DNA from: GCA-003244245 sp036501085
GTDB taxonomy: Bacteria > Actinomycetota > Actinomycetes > Mycobacteriales > Pseudonocardiaceae
Assembly: GCA_036501085.1 (NCBI GenBank)
Contig: DASYAZ010000111.1
Location: 1 to 17,514 of the forward strand
DNA: 17,514 nucleotides
Direction of reading: 5' to 3'
The notes beneath the pieces were generated by a model. That model was given only the letters and a program-made list of their open reading frames with translations, was not told where the DNA came from and made no database searches. Shown here piece by piece: positions 1 to 7,472 of the stretch (position 1 is its first letter; the number at the start of each line of letters is the position of its first letter). The translations under genes and the position numbers were made by a program.

Positions 1-97
1 GGCGGTACTCGCGGAGGTCGCCCATGCATGTAGGGGTACCGCACCCCGCCCGTTCCCGCGAGGGCTGCGTTCCACCGGCGCGAGGGTTCTACTGCGG

Positions 98-1732
98 CTA
101 AGGCTCGCCGGCCAGCGCGCGGCGGGCCAGGCCCAGGGGTAGGCACCCGGAACCGGCCAGGGCGTCGTGGAAATCTCGCAGCTCCCCGGGCCACTCGGCG
201 CGTAGCTGCTCGATCTCCAGGCAACCGGTCAGGTAGGACGGGGCCTGGGTGGGCCAGGCGCAGTAGCGGTCCACCTCGGCCTTGGTGGTCCCGGGGGAGA
301 GCGACGCGTGCGTGCTCATGAAGGTCTCTGCCTGCTCCGGGTCCATGTCCCCGCAGTGCAGCGCGGTGTCCACCACGATCCGGGCCGCCCGGAAGATCCG
401 GGCATCGAGGTGTGCGAGCTCGTGCGCCGGGTCGGCGAAGTACCCCTGCTCGCGCATCATGCCTTCGGCGTAGAGGGCCCAGCCCTCGGCGAAGTAGCTG
501 CTGCGGTGCACCGCACGCACCGGCGGCGACGACTCGGCCGACCAGGACAGCTGCCAGTGGTGCCCGGGGTAGGCCTCGTGCACGGCGATGGTGGGTAGCT
601 GCGCGCGGGCATTGGTGCGCAGCCGCTGGGTGATCTGCTCGTCAGTGGCGCCCTCGGGAGTGAACGGTACGAAGAAATGCCCGGTGCGGGAGCGGGTCAG
701 CGCGGGTGGTTGCAGGTAGGAGGCCACCGCCATGATCGGGCGCTGGAAGGCCGGTGCCGGTACCACCCGGCACTGTTCACCCCCGGCGAAGGTCACCAGT
801 TCGCGCTCGGCCAGGAAGGCCCGCGCCCGGGCGGTCTCCGCCTCGTACTCCGCGCGCATCGCCTGCAACGTCGGAGGATGATCGTCTTGCAGGGCGTGCA
901 TGGTGGCGTGCCAGTCGGAGGTGCCGCCGGGCACCCGGGGTGCCAGCTCCCGCATCTGGTTATCGAGCGCATCCCAGGCCGCGACTCCCCGTTGGTGCAG
1001 CTCGCCCGACCCGTAGCCCAGCAGCTCGCACTGGGTCAGCAGCGCTGAATAGAGCGTCTCGCCCATTCGCCAGTCACCGGTGGCCCGCTCAGCGAACTCG
1101 GTGAGGAAACGCGAGGTCTGCTCGAAGGCCGCCGCCGCGGGTTCGGCTGCGGCTACGACGAGGGTTCGTAACTCGGGATCCTCGACCTCGGCGGGCAGCG
1201 ATCCGCGCAGGAATGCCGGACCCGCCGTAGCCTGCCCGAGCGCGCGGCGCACCAGCCGGGGGGCCGACAGCCCGGGGTCCAGGTTGTTCCGGCACGCCGC
1301 CAGCACCTCGGGCACCTCCGCCAGCCGGGACAGCGTCCCCTCCACGAGTTGCGGCTCCGGGCGCAGCCGGTGCAGGAACGGCAGCAGCAGGCCCGCGAAC
1401 ACCGGGTTGAGATACGCCGCAGGATCGCGCCGCCATGCAGGCCAACCGGCCATGAGGCTGTCCCTGCGCAGCGCCGTGAGGGCGAGATCCCGATCTATGC
1501 CGGTCGGCTCGGCCGCCAACCGGCTCAGCCACCCGGCGGACTCCCGCTCGCGGCGCTCGTATGCCGTATTGCTGAAGTCGCCGAGCCGGTGGGCGTAGCC
1601 AGGCGCACCCAGTGCGTCAGCGTGTACCGGGTTGTGATCGAAATACCAGTCGAGATAGCGGTCGATCTGCCCGGTCGAGGGATCTGAACTCACAGGTGCC
1701 GAACCTATCCCACTGCCGGCCGCCGGACCCAC
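98..1732 (-). CDS. DUF885 family putative zinc metallohydrolase
   Basis: A 544-residue protein of the DUF885 family, predicted metal-dependent hydrolases or peptidases whose substrates are mostly unknown. The family signature is visible near the C-terminus: an HE..xPGHH motif (His385, Glu386, Pro389-His392), followed by EGWALY at 416-421, which is expected to supply the other metal or catalytic residues. The length fits the family. There is no signal peptide or membrane segment, so it is probably cytoplasmic. The first possible start is GTG at 1732, only 3 bp after the ctaA stop. A second in-frame GTG at 1693, preceded by a GGGATAGG-like stretch, would give 531 residues and may be the true start, since residues 1-13 are Gly/Ala/Pro-rich filler. 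It is last in the mptB-ABC-ctaA unit and probably cotranscribed with ctaA. Nothing in the context fixes its substrate. The family call is firm; the physiological role is unknown. Confidence 0.88.
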   Translation of the reverse strand: MGPAAGSGIGSAPVSSDPSTGQIDRYLDWYFDHNPVHADALGAPGYAHRLGDFSNTAYERRERESAGWLSRLAAEPTGIDRDLALTALRRDSLMAGWPAWRRDPAAYLNPVFAGLLLPFLHRLRPEPQLVEGTLSRLAEVPEVLAACRNNLDPGLSAPRLVRRALGQATAGPAFLRGSLPAEVEDPELRTLVVAAAEPAAAAFEQTSRFLTEFAERATGDWRMGETLYSALLTQCELLGYGSGELHQRGVAAWDALDNQMRELAPRVPGGTSDWHATMHALQDDHPPTLQAMRAEYEAETARARAFLAERELVTFAGGEQCRVVPAPAFQRPIMAVASYLQPPALTRSRTGHFFVPFTPEGATDEQITQRLRTNARAQLPTIAVHEAYPGHHWQLSWSAESSPPVRAVHRSSYFAEGWALYAEGMMREQGYFADPAHELAHLDARIFRAARIVVDTALHCGDMDPEQAETFMSTHASLSPGTTKAEVDRYCAWPTQAPSYLTGCLEIEQLRAEWPGELRDFHDALAGSGCLPLGLARRALAGEP

Positions 1733-1735
1733 CGG

Positions 1736-2680
1736 TCAGCGTGGGGCGCCGGTGAGGCGGCGGCTGTCTCCGATGGCTGTGGGTGACCCGGCGCGAGTCC
1801 GGCAGCTCGTCCACAGTGCTGCCGTGGCGACGACCACCGTGGCGGCCCCCAGGACGTGCAGCGAGACCAGCATCTCGGGCACCCCGGTGACGTACTGCAC
1901 GACGCCCAGGGTGCCCTGCGCGAGAACCACGCAGATCAGCACCAGGTACCGCCGCCACGTACCGGGGGGTACACCCACCGCGCGGAGTGCGAACCCCAGG
2001 CCGGCGAGCAGGCCGAGGAAGCCGACGAGCAGATCGGCGTGTAGTTGCGCCAGCGTCACGACACTCACCGCGAGCCGGGGAGTGGCGCGGTCCCCCGCAT
2101 GCGGACCGGCGGAGGTCACCAGGGTGCCCGCGACCAGCAGGCACCCCAGTGTCGCGGTGGCCGTGACCAGCAGGCCGCGCAACGGGCCCGGCAGATGCCA
2201 GCACGGTGGCGCGTCACCTTCGGCGAAGGCGGCGACCAGCAGCACCGCCAGCCATACCAGCACCATCGAGACGAGGAAGTGCACCGCCACGGCCCACCAG
2301 GTGAGGCCGGTCAGGACAGTGATCCCGCCGAGCACCGCCTGCAGCAGGACCCCGGCCGGCATCGTCGCGGCCAGCAGGATCAGCCGGCGCCGCCGGGGCC
2401 GGACGAGCAGTGCCAGAACCAGGCAGGCCAGCGCTACCAGTCCGACCAGCCCGGTGAGCAGGCGGTTGCCGAACTCGATCCACTGGTGCAGCGTGGCCAC
2501 TTCAGGGTGCGGCTGCGGCACCAGGCTCCCGGGGAAACACCGCGGCCAGGTCGGGCAACCCAATCCCGAACCGGTGACGCGCACCACCGAGCCGGTCACC
2601 GCGATGCCCGCCTGGGTGATCACCGCGGCGACCGCGGTGGCCCGGGACAGGCTCGCCGGCACGGCGAAGGTGGCAGGCAC
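1736..2680 (-). CDS. ctaA: Heme A synthase (CtaA/COX15 family)
   Basis: Converts heme O to heme A in the cytoplasmic membrane for aa3-type cytochrome oxidase. The protein has 314 residues and about eight hydrophobic segments. The four conserved heme-ligand histidines of the family are visible: His65 (HQWIEFGNR), His134 (VHFL), His214 (LHADLL) and His275 (SLHVLG). The first extracellular loop has the Cys pair of the GLGCPTWPRCFPG motif (Cys42, Cys48) and follows the first helix with its AVTGSVVRVTG signature. The reading frame stays open far upstream to 3631, but that part overlaps the ABC genes and is not CtaA. I chose GTG 2680 because it is the first usable start after the permease stop; GTG 2662 is possible. 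In M. tuberculosis the homologue (Rv1456c) also sits next to the ABC pair. It follows the permease by 95 bp and precedes the DUF885 gene by 3 bp. Confidence 0.93.
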   Translation of the reverse strand: MPATFAVPASLSRATAVAAVITQAGIAVTGSVVRVTGSGLGCPTWPRCFPGSLVPQPHPEVATLHQWIEFGNRLLTGLVGLVALACLVLALLVRPRRRRLILLAATMPAGVLLQAVLGGITVLTGLTWWAVAVHFLVSMVLVWLAVLLVAAFAEGDAPPCWHLPGPLRGLLVTATATLGCLLVAGTLVTSAGPHAGDRATPRLAVSVVTLAQLHADLLVGFLGLLAGLGFALRAVGVPPGTWRRYLVLICVVLAQGTLGVVQYVTGVPEMLVSLHVLGAATVVVATAALWTSCRTRAGSPTAIGDSRRLTGAPR

Positions 2681-2775
2681 AGCCCCGATGGTAGGCAGCC
2701 AGCGCCGGCCCGCCGCATGGACCGTGCGTACAGCGCGCCGAGTTTCACTCCACGGCGATCCGACTCGACCCAGGT

Positions 2776-3549
2776 TCAGGACAGGCGCAGGGTGCGGGTG
2801 GCGAGCAGGCCGGCACCTGCGGCCCAGGCCAGCAGGACCCCCAGAGCGCCCCACGGTGTGGAGCCGGCCACCAGCGCGGTGTGCAGCCCCTCGGCCAGCG
2901 CACCGGAGGGCAGCGCGCCGACGATCGCGGCGAGCGGACCGGGCAGGGCGTGCACGGGCAGCACGATGCCGCCGGCCACGACGAGAAGCAGCCATACCGT
3001 GTTCGCCACGGCGAGTACCACCTCGGCCCGCAACGCCCCACCGAGCAGCACCCCGAGCGCGCCGAACGCGGCCGTGCCGGCGAGCACCATGAGACCGGCG
3101 GCGCCCAGGCCACCTGGATCGGGTCGCCAACCCAGGGCGAGCGCCACCCCGCCCAGCACCACCAACTGCACCAGCACCACCCCGAGCACCGCGAGCATCC
3201 GGCCTGCGACCAGCGACCACCGGGGCAGCGCGGTGGCGGCCAACCGTTTGAGCACCCCGTAGCGGCGGTCGAAGCCCAGCGCGATGGCCTGCCCGGTGAA
3301 GGCGGTGGACATCACCGCCAGCGCCAGGATGCGGGGGGTGACATGGTCGACTCGCGGCTCGGACACCGGGATGACGTTGAGCACCGTCAGCCCGATCAGC
3401 ATCCCGAGCGGGATCAGCAGGGTGAGCAGGACCTGCTCCCCGTTGCGCAGGGTGAGAACGAACTCGGTGCGGGCCTGGGTGAGCAGCATGCGCCCCAGCC
3501 GCCCCCGGCCAGGTGCGGGGGTGAAGGTGCCGGGGGAGAAGCTGGTCAC
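2776..3549 (-). CDS. ABC-2 type transporter permease
   Basis: Membrane subunit of an ABC exporter, 257 residues. A short cytoplasmic N-terminus (1-35) ends in an amphipathic stretch. About six hydrophobic segments follow, at roughly 40-60, 74-92, 113-140, 150-170, 177-200 and 233-250. The motif FTGQAIALGFDRRYGVLKRL (84-103) between the second and third segments is typical of ABC-2 permeases, where it forms the coupling region that contacts the ATPase. The GTG start at 3549 overlaps the ATPase stop by 4 bp (GTGA), so translation is coupled and the two proteins surely form one transporter. It corresponds in position to M. tuberculosis Rv1457c. Substrate is unknown. The neighbours suggest something linked to cell-envelope lipids or to heme or cytochrome assembly, but this is guilt by association only. 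Confidence 0.9.
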   Translation of the reverse strand: MTSFSPGTFTPAPGRGRLGRMLLTQARTEFVLTLRNGEQVLLTLLIPLGMLIGLTVLNVIPVSEPRVDHVTPRILALAVMSTAFTGQAIALGFDRRYGVLKRLAATALPRWSLVAGRMLAVLGVVLVQLVVLGGVALALGWRPDPGGLGAAGLMVLAGTAAFGALGVLLGGALRAEVVLAVANTVWLLLVVAGGIVLPVHALPGPLAAIVGALPSGALAEGLHTALVAGSTPWGALGVLLAWAAGAGLLATRTLRLS

Positions 3550-4481
3550 GGCCGCAGCTCCCGACCGGTGAGTTCGAGGAACACGTCCTCCAGGCTGCGC
3601 CGGGATACCCGCAGGTCCTCGGCGAACACATCCTGCTGAGCGCACCAGGCGGTCACGGTGGCCATCACCTGAGGATCGATCGGGCCCTCGACGAGGTAGC
3701 CGCCGGGGTGCGGTTCGCTGGCCTGGCAGCCCGCGGGAAGCGCGATGCACAGGGAGACCAGATCCAGGCCGGGACGCGCCCCGAACCGCAGCTGCCGTTC
3801 GGCGCCGGCTGAGGTCAGCTCGCCTGGACTGCCCCGGGCCACCACCCGGCCGTGATCGATGATCACTACCTGATCGGCCAGCGCCTCCACCTCCTCCATC
3901 AGGTGCGTGGTGACCAGGACGCTGACCCCGTCGGCGCGCAACCTGCTGATGATCTCCCACACCAACCGGCGGGCCTGCGGGTCCATCCCGGCGGTCGGCT
4001 CGTCGAGGAACACCACCTCGGGTCGCCCGATGAGGGCGCAGGCGAGCGCGAGGCGTTGCTGCTGGCCCCCGGACAGGCGCTTGTAGGGGACCCGCGCCAC
4101 ACCGGTGAGCCCGAGCACGTCGAGTAGCCACCCGGCGTCCAGCGGCTGCGCGGAGCAGGCCGCGACCAGGGCGAGCATCTCCCCGGCCCGCACGCCTGGA
4201 TAGGCCCCGCCACCCTGGGGCATCACCCCGACCCGATGGCGCAGCGCGGAACTCTCGGTGAGCGGGTTCAGCCCCAGCACCCGAACCACGCCGGCATCCG
4301 GGCGCAGGAACCCCTCGCACACCTCGACCGTGGTGGTCTTGCCAGCGCCGTTAGGCCCCAGGAGTGCCAGCACCGTGGCCGGCGGCACGTACAGGTCAAG
4401 ACCGTCCACAGCCCGGACCGTGCCGAAGCTGCGAACCAGGCCGCGCACCTCGACGGCGGCCGGCGGCGCTGGCGGGGTCAC
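3546..4481 (-). CDS. ABC transporter ATP-binding protein
   Basis: ATPase subunit of the exporter, 311 residues, cytoplasmic. All nucleotide-binding motifs are intact: Walker A GPNGAGKTT (42-50), Q-loop MPQGGG (Gln89), signature LSGGQQQR (136-143), Walker B VVFLDEPTAGMDP (156-168) and H-loop His193 in TTHLMEE. The C-terminal 90 residues form the DUF4162-like extension seen in drug- and lipid-export ATPases, ending in SLEDVFLELTGREL. GTG 4481 is chosen because it follows the mptB stop by 11 bp and places the first beta strand (AVEVRGLVRSFG) at the usual distance. The reading frame remains open to 5147 but that part lies inside mptB. It corresponds in position to M. tuberculosis Rv1458c. Family is certain, substrate unknown. 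Confidence 0.93.
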   Translation of the reverse strand: MTPPAPPAAVEVRGLVRSFGTVRAVDGLDLYVPPATVLALLGPNGAGKTTTVEVCEGFLRPDAGVVRVLGLNPLTESSALRHRVGVMPQGGGAYPGVRAGEMLALVAACSAQPLDAGWLLDVLGLTGVARVPYKRLSGGQQQRLALACALIGRPEVVFLDEPTAGMDPQARRLVWEIISRLRADGVSVLVTTHLMEEVEALADQVVIIDHGRVVARGSPGELTSAGAERQLRFGARPGLDLVSLCIALPAGCQASEPHPGGYLVEGPIDPQVMATVTAWCAQQDVFAEDLRVSRRSLEDVFLELTGRELRP

Positions 4482-4492
4482 ATTGACAGAGC

Positions 4493-6157
4493 CTAGATCG
4501 CGACCTCGGATCGGGACGGACGGGCCTTCACGGGAGCCTCTGCGCCAGTCTCCACAGCGCCGGAGAACGCCCGCCACAGCGGTGGGGTGCGCCCGCGTAC
4601 CAGAAGCAGCGGTATGACCAGGGTGACGGCCGCCGCGGCGATGGCCGAGGGCACCACCCAGGCCCGGAACGCGAAGTCCGCCCCGGTGGGTGCCACCACC
4701 ACAGCGAGCACCGCGCAGGCGGCGGTGGCTGCGGAGCGGAACACCCGCCGGGTGGCCGAGGCCGCCAGCGGGATCGCGGCCCACAACAGGTACCAGGGAT
4801 GTACCACCGGCCCCAGCAGCACGACGGCACCCAGCCCGACGCCGACCCCGGCCAGCGGGTCGAGGCGTCCCCGCCAGCAGCGCCACAGCAGCAGCAGGCA
4901 TACCCCGCCGGCGGCGGCCAACCCCACCAGCCGGGCCACCGCGAGCACCGAGGTGGTGTGGTCGCCCAGCCCCAGCAGGCTGCCGACCACGCCGGCCAGC
5001 AGCCCCAACTCGGTTACCCCCGACATCCAGCTCCGCACCACGTTGGGTGTGCCCAGCGCACCGATCCAGCCGAAGCCCAACCCGGTACCCAGCCCGATCG
5101 CTATGGTGGTGACCAGCGCGATCCCGCCCAGGACCGCAGCCACCCACGCCAGATCACGCATCCTGCCGCCCCGGTGCCGGGCGCACCACACCACCACGAA
5201 ACCGAGGGCGAGCACCGCGGGGACCTTCACCTGCCCGGCGGCTGCGATCAGTGCCGTTCCGCCGAGCAGGGCCGGTCCCATGCCGGGGCGGCGTAGCGCG
5301 AGCTCCAGCCCGGCCAGCATCAAACCGATCATCAGCGCTTCGTTGTGTACCCCGCTGAGCAGGTGAAACAACACCAGCGGGTTGGCTGCGCCGAGCCACA
5401 GCGCGAAGACCGGGAGCACGCCGACCCGGCGGGCCAGCCGCGGGAGCGCCCAGACGATCATCACCAGGCCGGCCACCGCGAGGGTGCGGTGCAGCAACAC
5501 GCCGAGCACCACGTTGTTGCCGGCCATCCAGTCGATCGGCCGCCCGAGGGTGAGGAACAACGGTCCGTACGGTGCCGGTGTGTGCCGCCAGAGGGTGGGG
5601 ATCCCCCGCACCAGCGGATGGTCCACACCCAGCGCGTCGGCCGGACCGAGCAGGTAGGGATCCAGCCCGCGATTGACCATCGCGCTCTGCGCCAGGTAGC
5701 TGTAGACATCCCGGCTGAACATCGGCGGGGCCACCAGCAGCGGTAGCGACCAGGTGAGCATCGTGCGGTGGAGCTGGGCGCGGGAGATCAGCCGGGCCCG
5801 CCCGGGAGCGGCGAGGCCGCCGAGCCACAACCAGGCCAGCACCACCATGACGATGCCGCTGTACGCGAGTGCCAGCGAGGCGGTCGGCATCCGGGTGAGC
5901 AGGCCGATCAACCGGTGTCCCACCACCGGATTGCCCAGCACAGGGGCCGTACCCGCGCCCAGGGATCCCAGACCCATGAGCAGCGCACCCACCGTGCCGA
6001 AGCGGCGCACCGTATCGAGCTGGCGGGTCTCCGCCGGGTTCAGCTCAGCGCGCGCGGCTGGTGCTCCAGCTCGAACTTCCGGCTCGGGTGGAGATGGCCC
6101 GTCACTGCGAAGCTTCCCGGCCACCACGCCGCGAAGGGTAACTGAGCCTTGCAGCAC
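4493..6157 (-). CDS. mptB: Polyprenol-phosphomannose-dependent alpha-1,6-mannosyltransferase MptB
   Basis: A GT-C membrane glycosyltransferase of 554 residues. The family uses decaprenyl-phosphomannose to build the alpha-1,6-mannan core of lipomannan-type glycolipids outside the membrane. Residues 1-50 are a polar cytoplasmic tail and about twelve hydrophobic segments follow. The GT-C acidic residue lies in the first large external loop (PMFSRDVYSYLAQ, Asp150). The conserved stretches DPYLLGPADALG (166-177), LWRHTPAPYGPLF (189-201) and the HNEALMIGLM segment are nearly the same as I recall for M. tuberculosis Rv1459c. The GTG start at 6157 has a GGGGAGAG ribosome binding site about 10 nt upstream. 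It is the first gene of the minus-strand unit and is divergent from the accessory island, whereas in M. tuberculosis it lies directly divergent from sufR. Identification is strong; acceptor specificity cannot be read from sequence. Confidence 0.92.
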   Translation of the reverse strand: MLQGSVTLRGVVAGKLRSDGPSPPEPEVRAGAPAARAELNPAETRQLDTVRRFGTVGALLMGLGSLGAGTAPVLGNPVVGHRLIGLLTRMPTASLALAYSGIVMVVLAWLWLGGLAAPGRARLISRAQLHRTMLTWSLPLLVAPPMFSRDVYSYLAQSAMVNRGLDPYLLGPADALGVDHPLVRGIPTLWRHTPAPYGPLFLTLGRPIDWMAGNNVVLGVLLHRTLAVAGLVMIVWALPRLARRVGVLPVFALWLGAANPLVLFHLLSGVHNEALMIGLMLAGLELALRRPGMGPALLGGTALIAAAGQVKVPAVLALGFVVVWCARHRGGRMRDLAWVAAVLGGIALVTTIAIGLGTGLGFGWIGALGTPNVVRSWMSGVTELGLLAGVVGSLLGLGDHTTSVLAVARLVGLAAAGGVCLLLLWRCWRGRLDPLAGVGVGLGAVVLLGPVVHPWYLLWAAIPLAASATRRVFRSAATAACAVLAVVVAPTGADFAFRAWVVPSAIAAAAVTLVIPLLLVRGRTPPLWRAFSGAVETGAEAPVKARPSRSEVAI

Positions 6158-6198
6158 CGTGGCGGCGCTCTCCCCGACTGCCCCTGCGCGCGTGGAGG

Positions 6199-6624
6199 TC
6201 AGACCAGGGTGGCACTCTGCTGATCGCTGCAGCGATCTGCGGGTCGATCTCCACGGTGGTCACCTGGGATGCGCCGAGCCGGTGCGCCAGCAGTGCCGCG
6301 TTGTACCCGGTGCCGGTTCCAATCTCCAGGACCCCGCTGTCCGGGTTGCACGTCCAGGCAATCCAGCATCGTCGCCACCATCGCGGGTTCGGACGCCGAG
6401 CTGGTGCGGTGGATCCCGATCGCGGGCCAGGCAGTCGTGCCGTCATCGAACTGCGTCACGATCGTCGTGTTGGAGTAGGCCGACTCCCACCACCTGTCCG
6501 GCTCGGTGTCCCGGTCGATCGGCTGCGGCTCGCCGTGGCTGTCGTCCACCCAGACCTGGGCAGGGAGAAAAGCGTGACGGGGTGTCGCTAGGAATGCATC
6601 TCGCGTCGTACTCGAAGAACTCAC
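6199..6624 (-). pseudogene. Frameshifted, truncated PCMT-type methyltransferase remnant
   Basis: Two minus-strand frames together spell the N-terminal part of a SAM-dependent methyltransferase of the protein-isoaspartate methyltransferase (PCMT) type. Frame one (6624 to about 6340) reads TPRHAFLP, then a WWESAYSNTTIVTQ segment, then RTSSASEPAMVATMLDCLDVQPG. After one extra base near 6339 the match continues in another frame with SGVLEIGTGTGYNAALLAHRL and VTTVEIDPQIAAA, which are SAM motif I and the acidic end of strand 2. Similarity fades near 6216. Full-length relatives have some 370-400 residues, so about two thirds are missing, and the N-terminus also looks clipped. The wording of these motifs resembles methyltransferases encoded beside ATP-grasp RiPP maturases in actinobacteria; this is from memory of the family. 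No ATP-grasp gene or precursor peptide is present. It is judged non-functional. Confidence 0.8.
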
Positions 6625-6953
6625 CGACCCTGTTCGCCACTGACCGGGACTCTTACGTGGTGCAGGGGTGGATCGTCACAGACCCGCAGATCCTGGCTAT
6701 GATCGCGGTATCCGACGACGAGACGATCGTCGAGGTGCTGGCCGCGCTCCTGGCCCACCTCGCCAAGGACGAGCTCAGTGGCGATGTGGTGAAGCTGGTC
6801 CCGCCCATTGTGCACATCGCAGCGAACGGCAACTACATCATCAAAGGACGGCGTGTGACGGACCCCGAGGCGCTGGGGCAGATGACCATCCCCGATCACG
6901 AGACCTGTATCGAGGTCTCGCGGTCCGCGGTCGCAGCGCTCGTCGGAGCCTAG
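6594..6953 (+). CDS. Unrecognised 119-aa protein with two copies of a ~37-residue motif
   Basis: I do not recognise this family. The protein contains an internal duplication: residues 20-56 and 80-116 align without gaps at an offset of exactly 60. Both copies follow the pattern Y-[VI]-[VI]-x-G-x-x-V-T-D-P-x-x-L, then about six residues, then D-x-E-T-x-[VI]-E-V. I count 14 identities in 37 positions, with several V/I swaps. A linker of about 23 residues (57-79) joins them. There is no signal peptide or membrane segment, and one cysteine (105). ATG 6594 follows a weak CTAGGA-like site, so residues 1-13 may not be native; they overlap the 5' end of the methyltransferase remnant on the other strand. 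The TAG stop directly abuts the ATG of the DUF6879 gene, indicating translational coupling. It could be a small partner or effector protein of the downstream regulator. Function unknown. Confidence 0.78.
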   Translation: MHLASYSKNSPTLFATDRDSYVVQGWIVTDPQILAMIAVSDDETIVEVLAALLAHLAKDELSGDVVKLVPPIVHIAANGNYIIKGRRVTDPEALGQMTIPDHETCIEVSRSAVAALVGA

Positions 6954-7472
6954 ATGGACAGCATCACGGATGAAGAGTTTGATGCGCTCTTTACATCATT
7001 CCAGCGGGACGCACTCCATTTGGAAATGCGGGACTCCTACGGTACAGATGTCGAACTACCGCACCTTCGCAAGTGGGAGGCTGGCGAGCCGGACGACACC
7101 GACTGGCTCCAACCGTGGTTTGATTTGGTCAGTGCCGGAACGCGGGCCGGCAAGGTGTTCCGGCGGGCATGTGTCGTGTCGGAGCCGATCTCCGACTATC
7201 GGAAGTGGGCATTTGAGTTAACCCCGCCGTTCGTTGCAGCCGGTGAGGATATTCGCTGGATTCCGCGGGGTCGGGTGTCCACGGTGGCGCTACCCGGCAA
7301 CGACTTCTGGTTGTTCGACGATGAGGTTGTGATCTTCCTGATCTTTGCCGCCAGCGGGCTTGTGGTGGACCTGTACAGGACGACGGATCGCCGCGCGATC
7401 GAGTTGTGCCGGACGTCTTTCGAGAAGGTGTGGAAGCTCTCCATCCCTACCAGTGAGTACCGGCCGACCTAG
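6954..7472 (+). CDS. DUF6879 family protein
   Basis: A 172-residue cytoplasmic protein that fits the DUF6879 family by its motifs: LEMRDSY (23-29), AGEP (43-46), VSEPISDY (75-82), AGEDIRWIPR (96-105) and LPGNDFWLFDD (113-123). Family members occur in actinobacteria, commonly beside XRE/DUF5753 regulators, and their biochemical role is not established. The ATG follows the previous stop with no gap, and the 3' end overlaps the next gene by 20 bp, so the three genes are translated as one unit. Its position beside a Scr1-like regulator is the one that DUF397 proteins usually fill, which suggests a partner or toxin-like role; that is inference. The codons include many AT-ending ones, unlike the suf and mptB genes around it, which fits horizontal acquisition. 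Confidence 0.85.
   Translation: MDSITDEEFDALFTSFQRDALHLEMRDSYGTDVELPHLRKWEAGEPDDTDWLQPWFDLVSAGTRAGKVFRRACVVSEPISDYRKWAFELTPPFVAAGEDIRWIPRGRVSTVALPGNDFWLFDDEVVIFLIFAASGLVVDLYRTTDRRAIELCRTSFEKVWKLSIPTSEYRPT

Noticed and set aside
33..47. Hairpin GGGGT-accgc-ACCCC as a terminator after the DUF885 gene
   Set aside because: Only a 5-bp stem and no T-tract on the minus strand; too weak to call.
1752..3262. Large plus-strand frames of 446 and 405 codons
   Set aside because: Antisense to ctaA and the ABC permease; Arg/Pro/Gln-rich translation typical of high-GC shadow frames.
2681..3631. Long in-frame extension upstream of ctaA (631 codons in total)
   Set aside because: It overlaps the permease in another frame, is Arg/Gly/Ala-rich shadow translation, and CtaA homology begins only after 2680.
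6222..6237. Perfect 16-bp palindrome GATCGCTGCAGCGATC
   Set aside because: It lies in the IAAAI codons of the methyltransferase remnant, where alternating Ile/Ala codons easily produce it; no sign of an operator or insertion end.
5754..6593. Plus-strand frame continuous with the repeat protein (399 codons in total)
   Set aside because: The upstream part is Ser/Arg/Pro-rich and antisense to mptB and the methyltransferase remnant; the repeats begin only after 6594.
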